Source of the DNA: Orobanche coerulescens
Taxonomy: Eukaryota; Streptophyta; Magnoliopsida; Lamiales; Orobanchaceae
Direction of reading: 5' to 3'
Assembly (NCBI GenBank): GCA_033398695.1
Contig: CM065806.1
Location: 43,549,001-43,613,000, forward strand
DNA: 64,000 nt
Numbering within the stretch: position 1 is the first letter of the stretch; each line of letters starts with the position of its first letter. The position numbers were made by a program, and so were the translations under genes. Shown one piece after another: positions 1 through 9,348 of this stretch. Under the pieces are notes generated by a model, which was not told where the DNA came from, ran no database searches, and saw only the letters and a list, made by a program, of their open reading frames with translations.

Positions 1-285
1 AAGGAAAGAGCGAAAAAGTTTCACGATGATCGCATTCGGAAGAAGGACTTCGTCCCAGGAGACGAAGTGCTCGTTTTCAATTCGCGGCTTCGTCTATTTC
101 CGGGGAAGTTGATGTCAAAGTGGACTGGTCCATACACCGTCTTTCAAGTAAATCAAAACGGATCATGTGTCGTGATGAAAGAAGATGGGAACAAGTTTAT
201 TGTGAATGGACATCGGATGAAGTACTATTTCAAGCCGTTGCACCACGAAGAGAAGTATGTTACTTACCTCGAAGACCCAGAATGA
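1..285 (+). pseudogene. pol: Integrase C-terminal end of Athila pol (partial)
   Basis: The frame is open from base 1 to the TGA at 283-285 and gives 94 residues. It begins with a basic helix rich in Lys and Arg and contains the GPY/F-type module (PGKLMSKWTGPY), which in gypsy integrases follows the catalytic core and helps bind DNA. The counterpart in AthR (60787-61014, minus) has [12 protein letters not shown] at the same place, so the two ends of pol align. The catalytic core, reverse transcriptase and protease lie left of the window. I see no break in this piece, but the element is incomplete here, so function cannot be judged. Confidence 0.85.
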
Positions 286-326
286 ATGAGGTATCATCTA
301 GCTAAAGACGTTAAACGTAGCACTTG

Positions 327-342
327 TTGGGAGGTAACCCAA
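327..342 (+). other. Conserved post-pol hairpin TTGGGAGGTAACCCAA
   Basis: Inverted arms TTGGG and CCCAA around a 6-base loop, 42 bp after the pol stop. AthR has TTGGGAGGCAACCCAA on its minus strand (60727-60742), about 45 bp after its pol stop, with one base changed in the loop. Conservation in a non-coding spacer of two divergent elements suggests a function in the RNA, which is unproven. Confidence 0.6.
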
Positions 343-559
343 CGTATGTATATTAGTTCGTTTTAATCGTTTGTTTTCGATTTTTTTCGTTTGCGTGATT
401 TTTGTAGTTTCTAGTTTCGTAGTAGTTTTGTTAGTTTTGTTAAGTTCTAATCCATGCATGCCGAGTTTTGGATACTTGCAGGTCTTTAATAGCCATATCC
501 AAGCGAAAACGGGACCAAGTGTGCGAAATAGAAAAAGCTGAAAAAAATTTTTGAGACAG

Positions 560-750
560 AAAAACCTATCGGGCGAGCCTATCGGTCGATAGGCCCGGCC
601 GATAGGCTGAGGAAAATTACAAAAATTTTAATGTACAAGCAGTGGTCGATAGGCATACCCTATCGACCGATATCCCACCCGATAATAAGGTACGTGAGTT
701 TCAGTAGTTCCTATCGGCCCAGCCTATCGGCCGTAGGCCTGCCCGATAGG
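560..750. repeat. Cluster of CCTATCGG/CCGATAGG palindromes
   Basis: At least five CCTATCG or CGATAGG arms lie within 190 bp. The clearest units are CCTATCGGTCGATAGG (578-593) and GGTCGATAGG, 5-base loop, CCTATCGACC (644-668). Another cluster covers 710-750. They lie in the spacer between pol and the env-like ORF. Confidence 0.75.
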
Positions 751-1535
751 TCATACCCGGCCCAGTATCCGCTTCGACCCGGTTGATTAATACCCCTTTT
801 ATACACTTCACCACCCGATTTTCACACACACACACACATATCGGCCGAAAGAAGAGAGGGGCGATTTTATCTTTTGATTCTTCCTTAAAACTTCGATCAA
901 GGTACTTAATTTCGACACTTAATCCTCTTGTTTTTCAATTCTTTACATGTTTTGAAGGACTTTGACGGATTCTTTTTGGAGTTTTGTTGAATTTCGAATT
1001 GGGGGTCCACTTTTTGGGGCTTTTGTTAGACTTTGATGTTCTTCGAATTTTATGCCCGATTGTTGATAGAATCATGATGGAAACATGTTATCTATGCTTG
1101 ATTGTTCATGGGTACTTCGAATTGGGGGATTAATTGATGAAATTGAATGAATTTTGAAATAATCCCAAATTGGAAGAACCCTAATTTCGAATTTGTTGAA
1201 ATTGGGTAAATTTATTGAATTGAATTGTTAATTGGGATTGATATGAGTTGAATTGTTGATGAATTAGATTGGATTTGAGAGAATTTGCCCTAAATGATCG
1301 TAGTGTGCTGTTTTGTTATTGTGGGTTGTGATTTTGCTCCTTTGAATATGAAATGGGGGAGTCTAAGTTTGGGGGAGGTTGTGTGAATTGTTGATCGTAG
1401 TATATGGTTGTCGGGTCTATGATTTTGATGTTTATTGGGCATTATAGGGCCCTTAGTTGATATTGTGGGATTATTGGATTATGTCGATGCTCGTTGAATG
1501 TTTGTATTATGAGTTACTTATTGGATATTGATTGG

Positions 1536-1552
1536 ATGGTTGTTTTGTAGGA
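1536..1552 (+). promoter_or_regulatory. Candidate 3' splice site before the env-like ORF
   Basis: GGTTGTTTTGTAG followed by GAAC gives a T-rich tract ending in AG at 1549-1550, 10 bp before the ATG at 1561. AthR has a comparable pyrimidine tract and CAG before its env-like ORF. A spliced subgenomic RNA would explain expression of an ORF downstream of pol. The donor would be outside the window. Confidence 0.4.
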
Positions 1553-1560
1553 ACTTTGAA

Positions 1561-3171
1561 ATGGGAAAGCAAAGCAAGAAGTCGAAGCCGAGTACGGCCG
1601 GAAAGTCTAAGGCAACCACAGAGAAGGAAAAGGCTCCGACGAAGGTAGTGCCGGCTATTCCGATCCCGGCTGCACTCGACCCGAAGAAGTTCAAGCTAAG
1701 ATTGACTGGGCCAGAGTCTAAAAGAAGGTGGTCGCACCTTATCGGAATGTCACACAAGCATTGCCGATTTTTGCATGAGGAGACGGCTCGGGCTATGGGC
1801 ATATATGATGATATTATGTTACTAGCGAGACAGTGCGGGTTTGAGAGCATTTTTCGGGCAAACTATCTCGCTTACCACGTGCTCACCGTGGAGTTTCTGT
1901 CCACACTGGAGGTTCTTAGGGAGAACGGAACCCCGGCATCTATTCGCTTCAACCTCGACAACATAGAAAGGGAGCTCTCGGCCGACGAAGTTAATGCCAT
2001 TATCAACGGGGCCGAGGACGGGTCATTCCAGCAGGGCGATCATGCCAAAGAAAACTTAGAGCTGTGGTCCAAGATGATTTACCGCAGGGAGGAGACGCTT
2101 CTCATTTATAATCCGACGTATGCCAAGGTCTCCTCGATCAGGAACCCAGTTCTCCGTTATATCCACCGTCTGTTCACCTCGACGATTTTGAGCCGTACCG
2201 ACTCGGGGACGTGCTTGTCCATTGATCTTCATCTTTTATGGTCGGCCTTGAACGGTACACGGAAGCACGCCGGATGTTTTCTGATTGAGCACATGGAGAA
2301 ACAAGCCCGGCTGACCGGGAAGCAGAGGATTGGGATTGGGGCGTTCGTGACCCCTATCGCGGAGCATCTCGGGGTGCGCATTACAGGAGAGCCGGTGTCC
2401 CGAGACATCTATTTGGATAAACCGACACTGCAGAGGCAAGAGATGCTTGCCTTCACCGAGGGGTTCGACTGGAAATTGCACGGTCGGAACAAAACCGTGT
2501 CCCTCTTCTGACTCCCCTCTCCGACCTTGACCTCTGTGATGGGCGACACGCCCGATGTATATGCGAGGTGGAGTATGAGCTCCGAGGCTCATTTGGCACT
2601 TATCTGACCGTTGGATGCGTCTCGTAAGAGGCAACGCCGGGAGGTGACCATTGATGAGCCGTTCTTGGAGGGAGCCAAGGAGGAGCTGGATGATATACCC
2701 GAGGGGGGTAGCCGTGACGAGATTCCCACCGGTGGAGGTAGTAGTTTTCAGATGAGAGCTCCGGAGTTTGAAGCTTTTGAGTCGAGATTTTTTGAGAGAG
2801 AGAGAGAGATGCACGAAGAGAGTATGCAGGCGCAAGACAATTATCATTTGGCGAGTATGCGTTCTTTGACAACCGAGTTTGGTTCTTTGGGAACTCGGCT
2901 GGGCGAGGTTGAGACTCGGGTGGGTGTTGTTGCCACTCGGGTCAATGAGTTGTACGAGCTCGTGGAGAAACGAGCCGAAGAGGACAGAGTGTGGCGACAA
3001 GAGGAGATTGCTTGGAGGGAGCAAGAGAGGAAGAGGCAGGAAGATAGGTGGGCCCAGGAGGACCACTACAACCGAATGCTCCACGAGATGTACCACTTTG
3101 CTCCTTTCCCCGATTCACATGCCCGCTATGATCCGAGCTCGCCGACAAACCCGCCATTTTCGCCACAGTGA
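1561..3171 (+). pseudogene. Athila env-like (post-pol) ORF with two nonsense codons
   Basis: The frame from the ATG at 1561 to the TGA at 3169-3171 would span 536 codons but is interrupted by TGA at 2509-2511 and 2605-2607. Coding resumes in the same frame after each, so these look like point mutations. The N-terminus is Lys-rich (KQSKKSK). The middle (IYDDIMLLARQCGF onward) resembles the AthR protein (LYDDVMALLSVLGW). This is the Athila ORF often called env-like, whose function is unknown. After the stops comes a long, highly charged coiled coil rich in Glu, Arg and Gln (about 2780-3090), then a Pro-rich tail. No signal peptide is visible. Placement after pol and before the PPT is as expected for the clade. 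Confidence 0.75.
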
Positions 3172-3235
3172 TCAGGTACTCCGTTAACAAAGCCACTCCT
3201 TTCTCTTTTCAAACTTATTTCTCCTTTGGGATGCG

Positions 3236-3255
3236 AAATAAGTTTGGGGGAGAAG
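3236..3255 (+). other. AthL polypurine tract
   Basis: AAATAAGTTTGGGGGAGAAG lies right after the env-like ORF, the place where plus-strand DNA synthesis is primed. AthR has AAGTTTGGGGAGAT in the same relative place. Confidence 0.6.
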
Positions 3256-3365
3256 TGCGGCTTTGTTAATTTCTTTACGTGTGAGTACCTTGTCTGCCTT
3301 GTATCATTATTTGCTTGTGTTGGTGCCCGTTGTTTTATTTGTGCTTATCATATGGGTGTTGCGTG
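3256..3365 (+). repeat. AthL 3' LTR remnant
   Basis: About 110 bp, from TGCGGC just after the PPT to the junction with TRG1. No second copy is in the window to confirm that this is LTR. Confidence 0.4.
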
Positions 3366-3450
3366 GATCGCTCGGCTGCCAATTGATTTATTCGTAGGTC
3401 GATATCGGCGATCGGGCGGGAGATCGTCGTCCGGGCGCCGATCGCGCTGC

Positions 3451-4670
3451 TCACAGGCTAAGAAGAAACCTTTGCCTGGCCAGAAAATTTGCGGCTCTAG
3501 CCCGGAAGGCTGCGTAGGTCGTGGGTTGGCTCTTCGTAAGATGCCTGAACATAGGCGAAAAGCCATTGAATCCTGCTAGGACCGTGTGGTGGGCGATCTC
3601 ATCGCTTACGGGCTCGCCGTTGAGGATGATCTCGTCCACTCGGTCGATGTAGTCCGAGTCGGACTCTTCTTCTCCCTGCTTGATTTGGATCATGCGAAGG
3701 GGACCTTCTGGCTGGGTGACCCTGGTGGCGAAGTACACCATGAAGACGTGCGCCAGCTGGTTAAAGGAGACAATGGACCGAGGTGGCAATAAGGTGTACC
3801 ACCTGTAGGCGACGTCGTCCAGCGTCATAGGGAACATTCGGCACCTGGTCGCGTCAGATGCCCCACACCCGGTCATGTAGATGTTGAACTTGTTCAGGTG
3901 TGTTTCGGGGTCCGATCTCCCCTCATACAAAGGAGTTTGCGGAGGAGCGATCTTGTGTTGCACGGGGGCGAGCTCGATGTCGATCTCGAGCGGCTAGCTT
4001 GGCTCGGCGATCGTCTTCATGGCGCCTGCCCTGGATTTCAGGAGCGCCTTCATGTCGTCGAGCTGACGTTGCATCGTAGCCATCGCCGTGGCTCGGTCGC
4101 TTGCTAATCGGCTTTGAGAGCGGGAGCCGAGGCGATCGTGTACCGATCTACGGACTCCGCTGCTGCCGACCTCGGCTATTAGGCGAGGGGGAGCCAGTCG
4201 GCTGGGCTGCCTTCTGGGAGTTGGGTAGGCCGAGCTCCTGGTGACGGACTCAAACTCCGTCGTCTCGTAGCTGGGGCCGGACTGCCCCGGTCGCCAAGAC
4301 GGGTCACTGCCCAAGCGATCGAAGACAGAGGTGCCCCGGCTGGCGAGCGCCTCTTCTTGCGGACGAGCCTCTGCGTCGCTCGGCCGATGCGCCTTGAGCT
4401 TCCGCTTGGACTTCCGGCGGATGGCCGAGGGAGTGATAGTAGGAGGCGCGTCGAGAGCACTCCGTCGCTCCTGTAGGACGGCCATGACCTCGTCGATCTG
4501 TTCCTTGGTTCGGAGCTGATCGAGCGAGAGGCTTGGGCCTCCGTCCAGGGACGGGATCGAGCGTCTCTGACCGCGGCGGCTACCTTCTACCATCGGCTGT
4601 GGCTCGGGGGGGGCCAGGCAGGCGTCGGCCGGGCGGCAGCGGCTTTCTTCGACGCGGAGGCGGAAGACAT
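3451..4670 (-). pseudogene. gag: TRG1 gag (frameshift plus nonsense)
   Basis: This is homologous along its length to the intact TRG2 gag (9349-10578). The ATG is at 4670 (MSSASASKKAA). A frameshift near 4600-4610, at a run of eight G, separates the first 25 or so residues from the rest. The frame is then open (4593-3994) until a TAG at 3996-3994, where TRG2 has Glu, and continues in the same frame to 3451. The Lys/Arg-rich N-terminal half and the C-terminal gag core (CRMFPMTLDDVAYRW) are both recognisable. No zinc knuckle and no protease follow. Confidence 0.8.
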
Positions 4671-4787
4671 GATTTCTAAAGGATTTCTTTGAAGCGCAGT
4701 GAGTGTCACTTCAAGTATATGCCCCGAGAACAGTGAGTGTTCTTCGGGACGGTAGGTATACAAATTTGAGGGTTCAAGCCCTTTCTC

Positions 4788-4797
4788 TAGCGCCAAT
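4788..4797 (-). other. TRG1 primer-binding-like site
   Basis: On the minus strand ATTGGCGCTA follows the LTR end (CAACAACA) directly. TRG2 and TRG3 have the same sequence at the same place. Confidence 0.55.
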
Positions 4798-5985
4798 TGT
4801 TGTTGCCCAAAATATTTATCCGAAGATTAATACTGCTGGAAGACGGACAACAAACAACAATTTGCGGGAGCACTTCCGAGAGAAAATGAATAAATACAAG
4901 ATTTGCCGGGTTTGTTAGGCCCGGGCTTGAATGCTTTCGCGAGATGTTATTAATACAAATATTCATGGATACAAGTATTAATGTGAGAAATCTAAATACA
5001 ATGAGTGTAAAAAGACTCTATTAATCCGGCTCTTGAGCGAAGCTCGGTGTTCTTCATCCCTGCCAATCGTCTTCTTGATGAGAGAGGCCGGGAGAAGTAA
5101 GTACCGAATGATAGTTGTTGCCAAGAGTTGGAGATAGCCAAGTGCTGTGAGAAATTTCTTGGGAATGCAGAGAATGCTTGTTCAGTGAGGAAAAATCCGA
5201 GAGCAGTCCAAGTGCAGGGAGCCGTATATATATAGAGGCAGCCGAGTCTTTTCTTCAGGCGGGCGATCGCCTTCTGGCCATTATAATAATAGGGCGATCG
5301 TCTGCCGTCCCATATTATAATGGGGCGATCACACGGGCTGTCGGCCTAAAGTCCAAGGTAGATGCTGTCAGTCTGCCTAAAGTCCAAAGCTACAGCCGGC
5401 AGCCAGCTGGGCGGTCCAATGAGGAGCCAGCACGCGTCCGGGTTCACTGTCACATGCGGTCGTACTGACAACTTTAGGCGGGCCTGTCGGCTGGTGGACG
5501 GATGCTGACAGGCTGTAGCCAACGATCCGTGAATTGCGGATCTTGTCTCGGCTCTTGCACATGGGTTCAGTCATGAGGCGCGGCCTTTGCCGACTGGATG
5601 ACTATCGGCATGTTGTGGTCGTCTCTAGCTGGTCACTGAGGGTCGGCATCGGTCGGTCACCAAGGGTCGGTCGGCAAGTGCCGAGAGATGATCGTCCGCT
5701 AGTCGGTCGCCAAGGGTCGGTCGGCAAGTGCCGAGAGATGATCGTCCGCTAGTCGGTCGCCAGTAGTCGGTCCCCAAGTATCGAGAGACGATCGTATTTG
5801 ATGTCGATCGCTCGGCACCGGGACTTGTCCTGGGACCTTCGGTTGGCCGATACATCTTGTCTGCTGGGCTAAGGCTTGGTCGCTTGGTCGCTGGTCGGCA
5901 ATTCTGCCTCGGCTGCTCGGCAGTGGCTAGGTCGCCCGATCTCCGAGGCGATTGCCGGTCGGAGAGTATAATTCTCGACACAACA
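4798..5985 (-). repeat. TRG1 5' LTR (1188 bp)
   Basis: Bounded by TGTTGT and ACAACA as in the TRG2 LTRs. The minus strand has a TATA-like stretch (plus-strand TATATATATAGAGG, about 5225-5238) and the shared GGCGATCGCC-type sites. It contains a 50-bp tandem repeat (see separate entry). Confidence 0.85.
5652..5800. repeat. 50-bp tandem repeat in the TRG1 LTR
   Basis: The unit containing CAAGGGTCGGTCGGCAAGTG recurs at 5661 and 5711, and AGTCGGTCGC at 5701 and 5751, so the period is 50 bp. There are about two and a half copies, the last diverged. TRG2 LTRs lack the perfect copies. Confidence 0.8.
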
Positions 5986-6180
5986 GGACACATCCGTGTA
6001 AACTGTCCCTCCCCACTCTTGACTTGTCATCGGTGCGGGTGTGAAGGCCATCGAGAGAAACATTGTTAGATAATTTCTGAATTAGCAAAGAATGCTACTC
6101 TGTCGGTGAGCGGAGCAAGTGGCCGGAGAATGTCCCGAAACCTTATGTCTTCTGCTGAAGAGCCTATCATAGGCGAATGA
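5986..6180 (+). pseudogene. gag: TekA gag C-terminal zinc-knuckle fragment
   Basis: The frame from 5986 reads GHIRVNCP ... CHRCGCEGHREKHC, matching the double CCHC knuckle of TekD gag (CFNCGRTGHIGRVCP, then CNRCGG, near 44000). It begins mid-knuckle because TRG1 abuts here. A TAG follows the last Cys. The same frame then runs without a stop to a TGA at 6178-6180. No protease follows, unlike TekD, so the internal region is either deleted or belongs to a pol-less derivative. Confidence 0.65.
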
Positions 6181-6867
6181 ATATTTTGTGTTGTGTTCTA
6201 GTCGTTGCTGTTTCCAACAATAGTGACTCTGATCGTTTTTCATTTTAATTGCTTTTCGTTTCCAACTCCTGCTGTATTAAGTTTCGGGGCTGACATGTCT
6301 TCTTAGTATGGGGACACATAGTACCCGTGCTCTTCATAGTATTTTCGGTGTTGGGAGACTTTCATTGTTGATGATTCATCTGTGATCCTCTTGACAATTT
6401 CAAACTACCAGGTTCTACTGAACCTACCATCATTCGAACGAATTTCAGAACCGATTTGTTAGACTCCGTGAATTATTGTGGTCTATTCACATCTGAACTT
6501 AATCGTTGCAGAATTTTGTTCGAAACTATTTGTTCCCACTCGTGTGATTAATATTTCCAATGTGTTATGAACTTGAATACGGTGGGTCGAGCTCGACACG
6601 CGATTTTAGTACGTCTGAGCCGTTTGTGAATTTCCTTCATTCCGTGAGCTTCTACTTCCCCACTCTAACTTCTCATGTTCACGTGTAATTTATCGCCTCA
6701 ATTGACGTGACAAATACTTCCTAGGTCCAATCATTGTATTTTTTTAGAACCTTGCTTTCGCGCATCCCTCGTGATGTTGTGGGGCTGAACAAGTAGTTAT
6801 TTTTCCTTGGTTGTTCCACCACTCTACTTTAAGTTTCGGGACGAAACTTCTTTTAAGAGGGATAGTA
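6181..6867 (+). other. TekA internal non-coding stretch and PPT
   Basis: I see no pol motif in any frame. The last 35 bp (TTTCGGGACGAAACTT, then AAGAGGGATAG) match the sequence before the TekD 3' LTR and serve as the PPT region. Confidence 0.6.
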
Positions 6868-8059
6868 TGTAATATCCGGATAAATTGTTGGGTATTTTCG
6901 TCCGTATTTGAACCCTGTATTACCTGAATTCGTGTTATCAATAATCGAAGTATGATCGTTTCCGTATTCGCATCCTCATACATTATAATACCAACTTTTG
7001 ATTCTTCGCATGCAACTACGTCGTAACGCACGATAACCGGTAAGCGTAACGTACGTTACGAACTGGAGATAGCGTACGCTACGAGCTAGACGTAGCGTAC
7101 GTAAGAAGGCAATAATTGAACAGGCTGGCTAGCACATGGACGGCTGGTGGTGGGGCTCGGAAAGATTCCCGCGGATAAACCTGGACAGTTTTGGGGTCAA
7201 CGGGTGTTAACGTACGCTAAGATTTGTAACTAGCGTACGCTAATGTGTGTAGCTTACGTACGCAATGAGTAGGGTGTAACGTACGTAAGCTAGTACAGAA
7301 CGAGACAGTAAGCTATCCGTGAACGATAGCGTACGCTAAGATCGAATGGTAGCGTGCGCTAAGTCGATTACGTACGTAAATGGCTAAGGCTAACGTACGT
7401 AAAGCTCAAGATATTATATATATGGACAACACCCCATTTCATTTCACTTCGTCCCTTTCACTTGTACTTCATTTTCCTTCATTTCTAGAGGGTCTCCAGC
7501 CCTCTAAAACACCTATAGATCACATGAACTCAATCATTTAAGTTACGAAACATCTTGGATTGACATTCAAGCAATCAGAGTTGGATGCTACCTCTTGTCT
7601 CTGCGTTTCTTTCATATTAAAGTATGTTAATGCTACCTCAACCTTGAATTCGTGTTCTTAAGGATGTTATGAACATACCACCGGGATTATTAAGCTCCAT
7701 AGATAATTTTTATCCGAACACCGTGTTTTTGGAAGTTGGAATGTTCATGTTTTAGTACCCTAGTTAAGAACGTTATAGTCCGATTCTTATTATGATGATC
7801 AAGTAAGGAAATTTTCTGAGATTAATAAACCGTATTGTATGGTGTTTCCATAATGATCATAGACTTAATGTTGATAACAACCTCAGATTTTCCAAACTAC
7901 CTTTGAGGATCTATAATCGAGATTTGGAGTAAGTCTTATGATGGGAGGATTAACCGGGAATTCGTAGACATCAACACCATAGGGTCATTCTGATTCACAT
8001 GAGTATGATATGTGTGAATATAACGTACGTTAAGCTCTATGAATTACGTACGTTATACC
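6868..8059 (+). repeat. TekA 3' LTR, first part
   Basis: It starts TGTAATATCCGG after the PPT and holds an array of 12-bp palindromes (7030-7405) immediately upstream of a TATA box (about 7414-7423). The LTR is interrupted at 8060 by TRG2; ATACC at 8055-8059 is duplicated at 12595-12599. Confidence 0.85.
7030..7405. repeat. Array of CGYRCG-core palindromes (TekA U3)
   Basis: About ten units of TAACGTACGTTA, TAGCGTACGCTA, TTACGTACGTAA and near variants lie at irregular spacing upstream of TATATATATGG. Further copies lie near 8026-8056 and 12648-12735, downstream of the TATA box. Confidence 0.85.
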
Positions 8060-9217
8060 TGTTGTGTCAAGATTTAACACCTTCCGACCGGCGATCGCCT
8101 CCGAGGCCGAGCGACCGACTTACCGTCGAGGAGACAAGGCAGATCTGCCGACCAGCGACCAGGCGACCTAGCCTTAGCCCGAAAGACAAGCATGAATCGC
8201 CCATCCGTAGGTCCCAGGACAATTCCCGGTGTCGAGCGATCGACATCCAATACGATCATCGCTCGGCGCCTGGCGACCGACTTCTGGCGACCGACTTATG
8301 GACGATCATCTCTCAGCGCTTTGCCGACCGACCCTTGGCGACCGACCAATGCCGACCTTCATTGACTGGCCGAGAACGATCCTCGGTGTCCAGCTAGAGA
8401 CGACCGCATCATGACGATCTGGGCCGATGGCCATCCAGTCGGCCAAGGCCGAGCAACAGGACGGCACCCACGTGCAGATCCACAAAAGGCGCTGACAAAC
8501 CTGTCACCTACCTCACCTACCAACAGGGCCCAGACCTGCGAAAGGAGCTGACGGACAAGACATGTGACTACAGCCTGTCACCTACCCTGACAAAGTCCGC
8601 CGAAAGTAACAAAGTGGGACCTCCTGTGACAGTACTTCCGGACGCGTGCCGGCTCCTCATTGGGCCACTCAGCTAGCTGCCGGCTGGATCTATGGACTTT
8701 TGGCAGGCAGCCCATGTGCCCTTTAGGACGATCGCCCCATTACATTAAATGCCGAAAGGCGATCGCCCACTGGGAGACAGGGCACCTCAACCCCTTATAT
8801 AAAGAGGACAGCCTGCACCTGGACACTTCTTCAACTCCCTTCGGATTTCACACTATACAGAAGCAAACATCAAGCACTTGGCTAACATCCAACTCTTGGC
8901 AACAGCTTTCTTTCGGTCTTACTTCTCCCGGCCTTTTCTCCTCGAGCAGACACGGCGGGACGAAGAACACCAAGCTTCGCTCAAGAGCCGGATCAACAGA
9001 GTCTTTTTACACTCATTGTATTTAGATTTCTCTCATTAATACTTGTATCCACGAATATTCGTATTAATAACATCTCGCGAGAGCATTCAAGCCCGGGCCT
9101 AACAAACCCGGCAAATCTTGTATTATTTATCTTCTCTCGGAAGTGCTCCCGCAATTGTTGTTTGTTGTCCGTCTTCCAGCAATATTAATCTTCGGATAAA
9201 TATTTTGGGCAACAACA
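8060..9217 (+). repeat. TRG2 5' LTR (1158 bp)
   Basis: Begins TGTTGTGTCAAG and ends GGGCAACAACA, so the ends are short inverted repeats. It holds GGCGATCGCC-type sites and a TATA box (CTTATATAAAGAGG, about 8794-8807). Confidence 0.93.
8794..8807 (+). promoter_or_regulatory. TRG2 LTR TATA box
   Basis: CTTATATAAAGAGG is a canonical plant TATA box about 735 bp into the LTR. The same sequence is in the 3' LTR near 12169-12182, and a related A/T box is in TRG1 and TRG5. Confidence 0.65.
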
Positions 9218-9236
9218 ATTGGCGCTAGAGGAAGGG
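9218..9236 (+). other. TRG2 primer-binding-like site
   Basis: ATTGGCGCTAGAGGAAGGG follows the 5' LTR end directly. The TGGCGC start is usual for primer sites of Tat/Athila-type gypsy elements. I cannot name the tRNA with certainty. Confidence 0.6.
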
Positions 9237-9348
9237 GAAAATCCAACCCTCGATTTTTTATACTTACCGTTCCGAAGAACACTCACTGTTCTCGGGGCAG
9301 ATACTTGAAGTGACACTTACTGCACTTCAAAGAAATCCTACAGAAATC

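Larger units (their letters stand above)
343..1560 (+). other. AthL spacer between pol and the env-like ORF
   Basis: This 1.2-kb stretch has no credible ORF. It contains a cluster of short palindromes (560-750), a (CA)n run (822-838), a T-rich, G-rich leader-like section, and an internal PPT-like stretch (AAGTTTGGGGGAGG near 1362-1375). It ends with a T-rich tract and AG (1549-1550) that resembles a splice acceptor just before the env-like ATG. Confidence 0.5.
1..3365 (+). mobile_element. AthL: Athila-clade Ty3/gypsy retrotransposon, 3' part
   Basis: The segment holds, in order, the integrase C-terminus, a conserved hairpin, a 1.2-kb spacer, an env-like ORF, a PPT (3236-3255) and about 110 bp of what is probably the 3' LTR. 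This order is that of Athila-type elements and is mirrored by AthR at the right end of the window. The 5' LTR, gag and most of pol lie outside the window to the left. The 3' LTR is cut off near 3366, where the TRG1 element begins. Family assignment rests on the integrase tail and on the env-like protein, which is related to that of AthR. Confidence 0.85.
3366..5985 (-). mobile_element. TRG1: gag-only LTR element, truncated at its 3' end
   Basis: Read on the minus strand: 5' LTR (5985-4798), a primer-binding-like site, gag (4670-3451), then homology to TRG2 continues about 85 bp past gag and stops near 3366. The rest of the internal region and the 3' LTR are missing, and AthL sequence follows directly. 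No target-site duplication can be checked. It abuts a Tekay gag fragment at 5986. Confidence 0.8.

Noticed and set aside
2236..3096. 286-codon minus-strand ORF
   Set aside because: Antisense of the AthL env-like ORF; low-complexity Leu/Pro composition and no homologous frame in AthR.
8074..8414. Small ORFs repeated in both TRG2 LTRs
   Set aside because: They repeat at 11449-11789 only because the LTRs are copies; they are not kept open in TRG1 or TRG3.
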